Shown here: piece by piece, positions 8,662 to 16,247 of the stretch
Position numbering within the stretch: the stretch's first letter is position 1
How the letters are laid out: the number at the start of each line of letters is the position of its first letter
DNA from: Deltaproteobacteria bacterium HGW-Deltaproteobacteria-14
GTDB taxonomy: Bacteria; Myxococcota_A; UBA9042; PHBI01
Direction of reading: 5' to 3'
NCBI GenBank assembly: GCA_002841945.1
Contig: PHBI01000062.1
Span: 1 to 33,236, forward strand
Length of the DNA: 33,236 nt
Notes under the pieces: model-generated
The model's database searches: none
What the model saw: the letters and a program-made list of their open reading frames with translations, nothing else
Told to the model about the DNA's origin: nothing
Position numbers and translations under genes: made by a program

Positions 8662-9188
8662 GCCCGGTCCTCTGGCTCGTGGCCGCGCTGAGCGTGGCAC
8701 ACTCCGACCCGGCCCCGCGCGGGGTCGCGGTGGGCGTGCGCGGCGGGCGGCCGGCGCTCGCGGTGACCGTGATCGTGCAGCCGCCGAGCGAGGTGCGGAC
8801 CCTCGAGGCGCTCGGCGACCGGGATCACGACGGCCAGCTCGACGGGGACGAGGCCGCCCGGATCGAGCGCGCCCTGGCCGCGGACGCGGCGCGCACCGTG
8901 GCGTTGACCCTCGACGGGGTGGCGCTGCCCCTCGAGACGGAGCTCGAGGCGTCCTTCGGCGTGCGGGGCCAAACCGGCGGCCAGGAGCCCTTCGGGGTCG
9001 CGGTGCGCGCCGAGGCACGTACGCTGGTGTTCTGCGGGCTGCACCTGGTCGAGCTCGAGGCCCGCGCCGGGGGCCCCGGGCTCGTGCGCGTCATCTGGCC
9101 GGACGGGGCGACGGAGACGCTGCACACCGGGCAGCGCGCCCGCCGCGTCGTCATGCTGTGCGGTGAGCCGCGACCCGATCGACATTGA
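8658..9188 (+). CDS. Small exported EF-hand protein
   Basis: 176 residues from a TTG start at 8658 that overlaps the TGA of the upstream hydrolase gene (TTGA); a GTG at 8679 is the alternative. The TTG start gives a short hydrophobic signal peptide (SPVLWLVAALSVAHS). Residues 54-65 form a textbook EF-hand calcium loop: D-R-D-H-D-G-Q-L-D-G-D-E, with acidic residues at positions 1, 3, 5, 9 and 12. The rest is beta-rich and not recognised. Tight coupling to the hydrolase gene suggests a partner or calcium-responsive accessory protein (inference). The last bases of the gene fall in a 10-bp tandem repeat. Confidence 0.75.
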   Translation: MSPVLWLVAALSVAHSDPAPRGVAVGVRGGRPALAVTVIVQPPSEVRTLEALGDRDHDGQLDGDEAARIERALAADAARTVALTLDGVALPLETELEASFGVRGQTGGQEPFGVAVRAEARTLVFCGLHLVELEARAGGPGLVRVIWPDGATETLHTGQRARRVVMLCGEPRPDRH

Positions 9189-9216
9189 TCAATGTTGATC
9201 GATGTTGATCGATGTT
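9177..9216. repeat. Four 10-bp tandem repeats with an embedded palindrome
   Basis: Units start at 9177, 9187, 9197 and 9207, with consensus GATCGATGTT; the first two units vary. 9182-9195 is a perfect 14-bp palindrome (ACATTGATCAATGT). The array begins inside the last codons of the EF-hand gene and fills most of the gap between two convergent genes. It may act as a bidirectional transcription terminator, a protein-binding site or a variable-number repeat. Confidence 0.8.
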
Positions 9217-9244
9217 GTTTGAGGCTCCACCCTCTCCGACCACC

Positions 9245-10558
9245 CTACAGTCGATTGGCCGCCAGCTCTGCCAACGCCGAACGCTCGCCCTTGCGCAGCG
9301 TGATGCTGGCCGCGATGCGCTCGCCCCGGAAGCGGTCGATCAGGTAGGTCAGCCCGTTCGAGATGCTGTCGACGTAGGGGTTGTCGATCTGGAAGGGGTC
9401 GCCGGTGAAGACGACCTTCGTGCCCTCGCCGGCGCGGGTCAGGATCGTCTTGATCTCGTGCGGCGTGAGGTTCTGCGCCTCGTCGACGATCATGTACTGC
9501 GCCGCGATCGAGCGGCCGCGGATGTAGGTCAGCGGCTCGACCTCCATCACGCCCTGGCGCACGAGGTCGTCGACCCCACGGGTGCCCTTCTTGGCGCGCT
9601 GGTTGAGCGACACCAGGAAGTCGACGTTGTCGTGGATGGGCTGCATCCAGGGCTTGAGCTTCTGGTCGACGTTGCCCGGCAGGTAGCCGATGTCGCGGCC
9701 CATCGGGAAGATGGGGCGCGACACCAGGAGCCGCGCGTACTTCTCCTCCTCGGAGACCGACTGCAGGCCAGCGGCCAGCGCCAGCAGCGTCTTTCCGGTG
9801 CCCGCCTTGCCGACCAGGGTGACGACGTGGACGTCCTCGCGCAGGCAGGCGTCGAGGGCGAAGTGCTGCTCGCGGTTGCGCGGGCGCACCCCCCAGGTCG
9901 GCTGGCGCAGGTTCTTGATGGGCGCGATCAGCTCGTTGGCGACGTCGATGCGAGCCAGCGCCGTCGAGCGGCTGTCCTGGACCATCACGTACTCGTTCTC
10001 GAACCAGGTGGCGCCGTGGGCTGCCGGGGGCAGCGGCAGCGACTCGCCCGCGAAGAGGTTCGCGATGAGCCCGTCGTCGACCAGGATGGTCGTCACGGCG
10101 GGGTAGAGATCCTCGAGCTGGATCCCGCGGGTGTCGAAGTCCTCGGCCTCGATGCCGAGCACGTTCGCGCGGATACGCAGGTTCGTGTCGAGGGTCACGA
10201 GGATGACCGGCACGCCCGGGTGCGTGTCACGCACGTGCAGCGCCGTCGACAGGATGCGGTCGTCGGCGATGTGGTTCATGTGGAAGGCGTCGGGGAGCTT
10301 GACCTCCGCCATGACCACCTTGAGCACGCCGCCGTTCTTCAGGACGACGCCCTCGGTCAGGCTGCCGAGGCGGCGCAGGGCGTCGAGCTGCCGCGCGACC
10401 TCGCGCGCGTTGCGGCCGAGCTCCGAGCCGTCCTTCTTGAAGGTGTCGATCTCCTCGATGACCACGATCGGTATCCACACGAAGTTCTCTTCGAAGCCGA
10501 AGATCGCGTCGGGATCGTGAAGGAGGATGTTCGTATCAAGAACGAAGTGCTTCCTCAT
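9245..10558 (-). CDS. PIN domain-PhoH-family ATPase
   Basis: 437 residues. An N-terminal PIN-type nuclease domain (1 to about 165) carries the expected acidic residues, such as Asp8 in LDTN and Glu35/36. A PhoH-type P-loop NTPase follows, with Walker A GKAGTGKT at 250-257 and Walker B with DEAQN at 359-363. This fusion is the bacterial PhoH2/YlaK type, thought to be an RNA helicase coupled to an RNase; the cellular role is poorly defined. The start at 10558 directly follows a candidate -35/-10 pair and has no Shine-Dalgarno sequence. It is divergent from the MaoC-type gene and convergent with the EF-hand gene. Length and motifs are complete. Confidence 0.93.
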   Translation of the reverse strand: MRKHFVLDTNILLHDPDAIFGFEENFVWIPIVVIEEIDTFKKDGSELGRNAREVARQLDALRRLGSLTEGVVLKNGGVLKVVMAEVKLPDAFHMNHIADDRILSTALHVRDTHPGVPVILVTLDTNLRIRANVLGIEAEDFDTRGIQLEDLYPAVTTILVDDGLIANLFAGESLPLPPAAHGATWFENEYVMVQDSRSTALARIDVANELIAPIKNLRQPTWGVRPRNREQHFALDACLREDVHVVTLVGKAGTGKTLLALAAGLQSVSEEEKYARLLVSRPIFPMGRDIGYLPGNVDQKLKPWMQPIHDNVDFLVSLNQRAKKGTRGVDDLVRQGVMEVEPLTYIRGRSIAAQYMIVDEAQNLTPHEIKTILTRAGEGTKVVFTGDPFQIDNPYVDSISNGLTYLIDRFRGERIAASITLRKGERSALAELAANRL

Positions 10559-10564
10559 GCGGAG

Positions 10565-10593
10565 GTTGTTGCGCGCCGGGTGATCGCTGTCAA
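10565..10593 (-). promoter_or_regulatory. Candidate sigma-70-type promoter of the PIN-PhoH gene
   Basis: On the minus strand a perfect TTGACA (10593-10588) is followed after exactly 17 bp by AACAAC (10570-10565), a weak -10. Six bases then separate it from the ATG, so transcription would begin at about the start codon. With no ribosome-binding site present, a leaderless transcript is plausible. Confidence 0.4.
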
Positions 10594-10716
10594 CTTAGCT
10601 CTCGCCGCCGGCAGGGCGGGCCCCGGAGGCCGTGGGGATCGCCGACGGTGGGCGCCGCGGGACGACCGCGTCGACCTGAAGGCGCGACGACGCGGGGGAC
10701 CACACGGCGCGCATGC

Positions 10717-10725
10717 TGCTATGCT
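10717..10725 (+). promoter_or_regulatory. Candidate extended -10 promoter of the MaoC-type gene
   Basis: TGCTATGCT matches an extended -10 pattern (TG-n-TATGCT). It lies 37 nt upstream of the ATG at 10763 with no clear -35. A similar TGCTATG element lies before the lipoprotein gene at 21356. Confidence 0.35.
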
Positions 10726-10762
10726 CCGCGGCCGCGGCGACCAGACGCCGAGGAGGAACAGC

Positions 10763-11674
10763 ATGGGCACGAGCCTCAAGTACATCCGCCACCAGGGCCC
10801 CGTCCTGCGCGCGCTCGGGCGCACCGCCGTCGAGGTGCTGCGCCAGCAGGTCGGCCGCCCCTCCCCCGAGCGGGGGATCCCCGGGCCCGAGCTCTTCGAG
10901 ACCCTCCCCGCGCGCGCCCCCGACCTCGTGCGCGCCTACATCCGCTCGGTCGGCGGCGCCCCCGATGCGTACGCGGGCGAGCTGCCGCCCCACTTCTTCT
11001 CGCAGTGGACCTTCCCCCTGCTCTCCAAGACGATGGTGGGGCTCCCCTACCCCCTCGGCCGCGCCCTCAACGGCGGCTGCCGCCTGGTCGTGAACGGTCG
11101 GATCGCCGCCGACGAGCCGCTCGAGGTCCGCGCGCAGCTCGCCGGGGTGGAGGACGACGGGCGCCGCGCCATCCTGCACCAGCGCGTCGTCACCGGCTCG
11201 CGGTCCGCGCCGGAGGCCCTCGAGATCGACTTCTACCCGATCATCCCGCTCAACCGTGACAAGCGCGACCGGCCGAAGAAGGGGGACCGGCCGAAGAAGG
11301 ACAAACCCAAGGTCCCAAGCGACGCCCGGGAGCTCGAGCGCTGGCGCCTGACCCGGCGCGACGCCCTCGACTTCGCGATCCTCACCGGCGACTTCAACCC
11401 CATCCACTGGATCCCGCTCGCCGCGCGCGCGTCGGGCTTCAGGAGCACCATCCTGCACGGGTTCGCCAGCATGGGCCGGGCCGTCGAGGGGCTCGCGCGG
11501 GCGCTCTGGGGCGGCGATCCCCACCGCCTGGCCGAGCTCGAGGTGCGCTTCCGGCGCCCGCTCGTGCTCCCCGCCGACGTCGGCCTCTACGTCGATGACG
11601 CAGGCGGCGTCTACGTCGGCGACTCCCCGGGGGGCCACGTCTACCTGACCGGCAGCTTCCGCGCGGCGGACTGA
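10763..11674 (+). CDS. MaoC-like hot-dog dehydratase family protein
   Basis: 303 residues, started at 10763 with an AGGAGG ribosome-binding site six bases upstream. The C-terminal half (about 190-300) is a MaoC-type hot-dog domain: the active-site segment T-G-D-F-N-P-I-H (Asp210, His215) and the following GF...LHG (232-233) match (R)-enoyl-CoA hydratases. The N-terminal half (about 60-160) may be a degenerate second hot-dog domain. A charged linker with a repeated R-P-K-K-(G)-D motif (170-183) joins them. It probably acts on an acyl-CoA or acyl-ACP thioester in the cytoplasm; chain length and pathway are not apparent. It stands alone on the plus strand. Confidence 0.8.
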   Translation: MGTSLKYIRHQGPVLRALGRTAVEVLRQQVGRPSPERGIPGPELFETLPARAPDLVRAYIRSVGGAPDAYAGELPPHFFSQWTFPLLSKTMVGLPYPLGRALNGGCRLVVNGRIAADEPLEVRAQLAGVEDDGRRAILHQRVVTGSRSAPEALEIDFYPIIPLNRDKRDRPKKGDRPKKDKPKVPSDARELERWRLTRRDALDFAILTGDFNPIHWIPLAARASGFRSTILHGFASMGRAVEGLARALWGGDPHRLAELEVRFRRPLVLPADVGLYVDDAGGVYVGDSPGGHVYLTGSFRAAD

Positions 11675-11687
11675 CGCAATGTCCCAG

Positions 11688-11702
11688 GGCCGCGAAGCGG
11701 CC
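11688..11702 (+). terminator. GC-rich hairpin after the MaoC-type gene
   Basis: A perfect 6-bp stem GGCCGC/GCGGCC with a GAA loop starts 13 nt after the stop codon at 11674. No T-run follows, so it is only a possible terminator. Confidence 0.35.
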
Positions 11703-11836
11703 GGATCAGTCTCGCTCGGCTGGTTTCGCCACCGCCTGGCCCGCTTCGCGTTGGCCACGCGGGCCTTTCAGGGCTTCCCTCGCGGGGTGCGAGGCGCGGC
11801 GCCCGGGTATCGGGCGCAGACCTGCGTCCTCCGATC

Positions 11837-12010
11837 GAGGAGGGCGTCGAGTCGGTCGCAATGGAGAGCACGTCGGTCTACTGGATCCCGGTCTACGAGC
11901 TGCTGGAGTCGCGCGGTCTCGAGGTGCTGCTCGTCAACGCGAGACAGCTCCACAACGTGCCTGGACGCAAGGCCGACATGCACGACTGCCAATGGATCCA
12001 GGTCCTGCGG
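11837..12010 (+). pseudogene. IS110-family transposase fragment
   Basis: One frame encodes a block typical of the N-terminal DEDD catalytic part of IS110 transposases: VAMESTSVYWIPVYELLE, then VLLVNAR, VPGRKADMHDCQW. These include the Glu of MEST and the paired Asp of the K-x-D-x-x-D motif. Homology starts near 11840 and fades after about 12010, where the sequence runs into the 3' end of the opposite-strand kinase-like gene. A full transposase is roughly 300-400 residues; only about 58 codons remain, with no terminal repeats seen. It is a dead remnant marking a past insertion and deletion. The surrounding 355-bp gap (11675-12029) otherwise holds only the hairpin after the MaoC-type gene. Confidence 0.8.
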
Positions 12011-12029
12011 CCCCTCCACAGGGGTGGTT

Positions 12030-14468
12030 TCAGGTCAGTAGGGCCACCTGGCGGTCCGCGAGGTCGCGCAGCGCGCCCCGGAGCGCGTCGATCTCGCTGG
12101 CGAGCTTCTTGAGGACCTCGTCGGTCCCGGCCAGGGCGTTGGTGCGACCGGCCATCTCGAGCGTGTGGGCCCAGTGACGCGCGCGGTCCGCGCCGAAGTT
12201 CCCGACCGACCCCTTGAGCTGATGCGCCGAGCGCTCGAGCGCCACCGCGTCGGCGCCGGCGATGGCGGCGCCGATGGCCGCCACCTGCTTGGGCGAGGTC
12301 TCGACGAAGAGGTCCACCAAGCTCGTGAGGAACTCGCTGTCCTCGGCGACGAAGCTGAGGACCTTCGCCTCGTCGAAGACGCGATCCGGCTCGTCCTCGA
12401 GGCGCTGGGTCCCGTCGGGCGGCGTCCGCGGGCCGAGCTGGTCGAAGCCCACGGGGAGCACCCGCTCGATCGCATCGAAGAGCCGCTCCTCCTGGACCGG
12501 CTTGGGGACGTAGGCGTCGAGCCCCGAGGCCAGGATGCGCTGCTCCTCGCCGTGCATCGCGTGCGCCGTCACCGCGATGATGGGCAGCCGGCGGACGCCG
12601 CCGCGGCGCTCGCGCTCGCGGATGATGCCGGTCGCCTCGATGCCGTCGAGGACCGGCATCTGGATGTCCATCAGGATGATGTCGAACGGCTCCGGCGTCG
12701 TGTCGAGGCAGTCGATCACGTCCGCCCCGTTGTTCGCCAGGGTGACGTGGTGACCGCGCTTCTCGAGGAGCCGCGCGACGAAGATCTGGTTGACCGGGTT
12801 GTCCTCGGCGACCAGCACCTTGATGGGCCGCTTCTCGGGGTCGCTCCGGAGGCCGCCGCGGGTGTGCACCTTCGGCGCCGAGCGCGGCGGGGCGAGCACG
12901 GTGGTGAAGACCTCGATCAGCTCCTCGGGGAGGATCGGCTTGAGCCCGCGGCCCGCGACGAGGGCGCGCAGGTCGTCCGGGAGCGGTCGCGCGAGGTCGC
13001 CGAGCTGGTCGAGCAGGACGATCCGCTGCGGCCCGATCGCGGGGTCGTTCGCGATGGTGCGGAGCAGCTGCAGGCCGTCGTCGTCGCCGAGGTGCCGGTC
13101 TACGAGGACGAGGTCGAAGTGGTCGTTGCTGCGCGCCGCCGCTCGCAGCGTCTCGAGCGCCATCGCGGCGCTCGCCACCGCGGTCGGGAGCAGGCGCCAC
13201 CCGGCGAGGAGCTCGCTGAGGACCGTCCGCGAGTGTCCCTGGTCATCGACGACGAGCACCGTCTTGTCCGAGACGGCCCCGCGCCCGTAGAGCGTCGTCG
13301 CGGTCACGCGCTTGCGCCGCATCACCGGGTACGAGAAGGCGAGCCGCGTCGACATGAAGGACGTGCTCTCCACCCACGCCGAGCCGTCCACGGTCGCGAG
13401 CAGGCTCCGGGCGACCGCGAGCCCGGCGCGCGGGTCGAGCGCGCCCCCCCGCGTCTCCGCCGACGGCGACCCGGCGAACAGCGACGCGGCCGTGTCCTCA
13501 TCGAGGGCCGGTCCCGTGTCCTCGACCGTCACGACCAGGGAGACGACGGTCCCGTCGCCGCGCCCCCCCTCGGGGTTCGACACGCCGACGTTGAGCGAGA
13601 TGCAGTTCGACCGGTTGCGGACCAGCGCCCACCCGACGAACGCCGACAGCACGTGCTCCAGGCGCTCCGAGTCGGCCTCCGCCCGGCTCGGCACGTCGCC
13701 AGCGAAGCGCGCCACGAGCTCGACGCCGCGGCGCTCGGCTTCGGGGGCGAGGCGCCTGAGGATCTGCACGATGGCCCGCCGCGGCGAGAAGCTCCGCGGG
13801 CTCGTCGGCCAGGCGCTGATCGCGGCGTCTCGATCCAGGGCGAAGCGGTCGAGGGTGCGCGTCGCGCCGGCGATCGCGCCGCGACCGAGCTTGAGGAGGC
13901 GCTGCTGCTCGGCGCCGAGCTCGCCGTCGAGGACCAGGTCGGTGGCGCCGGTCGCGGCCGCCAGCGGCAGCCCGAGCGCGCTGACCAAGAACGTCGCGTG
14001 GTCCCGAAGCCGCACCACGTCGGCCTCGAGCGCGGCGTAGCGCGCCGCCTGCTGCTCCTGCGCGGCGCGCGCGGCCTGCGCCACGGCGGCCTGCTCCGTC
14101 CGGGCCGCGTCACCGCGGGCGCGCTCCCCCTCCTTGACCAGCAGGATCCGCGCCTCCTGGCGCGCGTAGATCCGGTCGACCACCTCCCCGGGGTTCGTCG
14201 CCGCACGCAGCGGCCCGGGGGGCTGGTCCTCGAGCGTCCACTCGGCGCGCTCGGCCCGCCCCAGCAGCGCGCGGGTGGCCATCCGGCGCACCACGACGGC
14301 GGTTGCGAAGCCGACCACGAGCCCGCCGGCGGCGCCCACCAGGGGCGCCATCGCGCCGAGGTCGAGCGCGACCCACGTCACCCCCAAGGCGATGAGCGTC
14401 GCGGCGACCCCCGGCAGCCAGTAGGGCACCGGCCACCGTTTGCCGTTGTGCGGGGTCCGTCCTGCCAT
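12030..14468 (-). CDS. Degenerate hybrid histidine kinase with two receivers and an HPt domain
   Basis: 812 residues. Two membrane segments (about 16-37 and 42-60) and a coiled coil (about 100-158) precede a kinase-like core. The H-box-equivalent segment reads V-S-A-L-G-L-P-L (162-169): the phospho-accepting His is Ser163. The N-box lacks its Asn (LSAFVGWALVRNR, from 274), and the G boxes are weak (DTGPAL 317-322, RAGLAV 348-352). Receiver 1 (403-525) keeps Asp457 and Lys510 but lacks the usual Thr/Ser. Receiver 2 (549-672) is canonical (Asp601, Lys656-Pro657). The C-terminal HPt domain has His749 in AHQLKGS. It is probably not an active kinase but a membrane-bound phosphotransfer scaffold. 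It lies 60 nt downstream of the peptidase gene on the same strand. Confidence 0.85.
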   Translation of the reverse strand: MAGRTPHNGKRWPVPYWLPGVAATLIALGVTWVALDLGAMAPLVGAAGGLVVGFATAVVVRRMATRALLGRAERAEWTLEDQPPGPLRAATNPGEVVDRIYARQEARILLVKEGERARGDAARTEQAAVAQAARAAQEQQAARYAALEADVVRLRDHATFLVSALGLPLAAATGATDLVLDGELGAEQQRLLKLGRGAIAGATRTLDRFALDRDAAISAWPTSPRSFSPRRAIVQILRRLAPEAERRGVELVARFAGDVPSRAEADSERLEHVLSAFVGWALVRNRSNCISLNVGVSNPEGGRGDGTVVSLVVTVEDTGPALDEDTAASLFAGSPSAETRGGALDPRAGLAVARSLLATVDGSAWVESTSFMSTRLAFSYPVMRRKRVTATTLYGRGAVSDKTVLVVDDQGHSRTVLSELLAGWRLLPTAVASAAMALETLRAAARSNDHFDLVLVDRHLGDDDGLQLLRTIANDPAIGPQRIVLLDQLGDLARPLPDDLRALVAGRGLKPILPEELIEVFTTVLAPPRSAPKVHTRGGLRSDPEKRPIKVLVAEDNPVNQIFVARLLEKRGHHVTLANNGADVIDCLDTTPEPFDIILMDIQMPVLDGIEATGIIRERERRGGVRRLPIIAVTAHAMHGEEQRILASGLDAYVPKPVQEERLFDAIERVLPVGFDQLGPRTPPDGTQRLEDEPDRVFDEAKVLSFVAEDSEFLTSLVDLFVETSPKQVAAIGAAIAGADAVALERSAHQLKGSVGNFGADRARHWAHTLEMAGRTNALAGTDEVLKKLASEIDALRGALRDLADRQVALLT

Positions 14469-14528
14469 TCAGAGTGTCATCCATACCCGGCGGGGGTGGT
14501 GCGAAGTCTAACAGTGCATCGGTATCCC

Positions 14529-16247
14529 TCAACGCGGACATGAGTCGAAATTCGGCGTCGGTGCCGTCTCCGTCGTCGTCTCCACCGCCACGGCGTGCAG
14601 GCTGACGGCGTCGCCGGTGTTGTGCAAAGCGAAAACGAGGGGGCCCGGGACGAGGCACGAGCCGGACACGGTGACCTGCTTCTTCTCGGGGTCCATCGCC
14701 ACGACGACGTCCGCGTCCGAGGCGATCACGCCGCCAGCGACCGCGTAGGTCAGCGGCGCGGCGCCCTGGCGGAAGGCGACGTCCACCGCGATGTTCGGCG
14801 TCCCGCCGCCACCGAGCAGGCCCCCGAGCCCGCCGGTCGCGAACTCGAAGGTCAGGGTCAGCTGCTCAGCGCCCTCGGGGACCTCGACGCTGTACTGGAG
14901 GTAGCCGGCGGCGTACTCGCCGTAGGGGTTGACGCCGCCGAAGTCGTCCGGCGACGGCATCGCGACGTCGAGCCCGCGCAGCCCGATGCGGTCGACCGGG
15001 AGGACGCGCGAGCAGCCGATGAGCCCGCGCGCCGTGAAGCGCTCGCGGACCTGCGCCTCGACCTCGGCCCCGAACATGCTCGCCGCCGCGTCGATGGTCG
15101 CCTCGGCGGCGGCGGTGAAGTCGCTCGTGTCCGTGAGCGTCAGGACCGCGGCGAGGATGACGCGGTCGGCGTCCTCGGCCCCGAGGAGCTCGCGGAGCTG
15201 CCACAGCGCGCCGGAGAAGAGCTCGCTGTCGGCGTGCACCTCGGCGGTCAGGTCGCCGGGGCAGGTGTAGTCGTTGTCGAGGTTACGCGCCTGGTTGCCG
15301 CCGCCGCCGAGCGGGATGCCGCAAATCGCGAACTCTCCGAGATCATTGAGGGAGTAGGTGCCGAGGAGGCTCGCGTCGATGAGCGTCGTCGCGAAGTAGT
15401 CGGCGTAGGCCTCGTTGAGCGCGCCCGGTAGGTTGTTGAGCCCGCGGTCGTCCGCGAAGATGCCCCCGAGCCGCGTCGCCCCGAGCATCGCGTGGGTGTA
15501 CTCGTGGTAGATGACCGTGGCGTCGAAGCTGAAGTCCTTCGTGTCGGTGCCGCTGAAGACGATGGCGTCGCCGGCGAGGTCGAGCGCCGTCCCGAGCCCG
15601 AACGGGAGCTGCTCGAGGCCCTCCTTCGGGATGAAGGCCGCGTTGGGGAGCTTGGCCCACTGGTCGCAGAGGTCGATGTGCGCCTGCACGTCCACGAGGG
15701 CGTCGAGGGGGGCGTCGCGGTCGGTGAGGCCGTGGACGCCCTTGTAGTAGTCGTGCACCACCTGCATGTGGTGATACATCATGACCTCGGCGAAGGTGCC
15801 GTCGTTCGCCGCCGGGGTCGCGGGCGGCGTGATCGCGAGGTAGTCGCCGGTCGCCGCCGGGAGCGCCGTGAAGTCGGGCTTGCACGCGGTGATGACGAGG
15901 CTCAGGGCGCCGCCGAGGTCGACCGGGATCTTCTGCCCCGCCTCGAGGTCGGGCACGCAGTTGCGCACGCGCGCGAACGCGCCCTCGAGTCGCCCGTCCT
16001 CCGAGGTCAGGTGCGCGAGCTCGACCTGGGTGGTCTCCGGGGACTCCGCGGGGCTGATCGCGTAGACGTTGGCCCAGGGCGGGTTGTGGACCGGCTCGGT
16101 GTCGGGGGCGGCGGTGTCCGCGGCGTCGGGGGCGCCGGTGTCGTCGTCGCCGACGGTGTCGGCCGCGCCGGGCTTGGTGTCGCTCCCGCACGCGGCGAGC
16201 GCCGTGACCAGCGCGAGGGCGCAGAGGCTGAGCGGGCGGCGGATCAT
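14529..16247 (-). CDS. Gluzincin metallopeptidase lipoprotein (M4/M36-like) without its own propeptide
   Basis: 572 residues; the start at 16247 has a GGAGGTGG ribosome-binding site. It has a lipoprotein signal (T-A-L-A-A-C, Cys20) and an Asp/Thr/Ala linker (about 24-55). The zinc motif HEYTH lies at 248-252 and the third ligand probably at Glu279 in NEAYADYF. His338 (HADSELFSGALW) fits the transition-state His region of thermolysin- and fungalysin-type enzymes. The beta-rich C-terminus (about 430-572) may be a P-domain-like or other beta-sandwich module. Family members normally carry an N-terminal FTP/PepSY propeptide; here that unit is a separate gene immediately upstream, overlapping by ATGA. 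It is probably an envelope-anchored or secreted endopeptidase. The exact family (M4 versus M36) is unsure. Confidence 0.82.
   Translation of the reverse strand: MIRRPLSLCALALVTALAACGSDTKPGAADTVGDDDTGAPDAADTAAPDTEPVHNPPWANVYAISPAESPETTQVELAHLTSEDGRLEGAFARVRNCVPDLEAGQKIPVDLGGALSLVITACKPDFTALPAATGDYLAITPPATPAANDGTFAEVMMYHHMQVVHDYYKGVHGLTDRDAPLDALVDVQAHIDLCDQWAKLPNAAFIPKEGLEQLPFGLGTALDLAGDAIVFSGTDTKDFSFDATVIYHEYTHAMLGATRLGGIFADDRGLNNLPGALNEAYADYFATTLIDASLLGTYSLNDLGEFAICGIPLGGGGNQARNLDNDYTCPGDLTAEVHADSELFSGALWQLRELLGAEDADRVILAAVLTLTDTSDFTAAAEATIDAAASMFGAEVEAQVRERFTARGLIGCSRVLPVDRIGLRGLDVAMPSPDDFGGVNPYGEYAAGYLQYSVEVPEGAEQLTLTFEFATGGLGGLLGGGGTPNIAVDVAFRQGAAPLTYAVAGGVIASDADVVVAMDPEKKQVTVSGSCLVPGPLVFALHNTGDAVSLHAVAVETTTETAPTPNFDSCPR

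Noticed and set aside
5686..9018. 1110-codon minus-strand open frame
   Set aside because: It covers parts of three plus-strand genes, product is Arg/Gly/Val-rich without motifs; a GC-bias shadow.
9177..9216. CRISPR-like array
   Set aside because: Contiguous 10-bp units without spacers; a simple tandem repeat.
9212..10750. Plus-strand extension upstream of the MaoC-type protein
   Set aside because: It runs opposite the PIN-PhoH gene and is Val/Asp/Arg-rich; AGGAGG before 10763 marks the real start.
12011..12024. Hairpin as terminator of the kinase-like gene
   Set aside because: Only a 5-bp stem with no T-run on the minus strand; too weak to call.
12165..14543. 792-codon plus-strand open frame opposite the kinase-like gene
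   Set aside because: Compositionally biased shadow; the minus strand encodes receiver and HPt domains with conserved residues.
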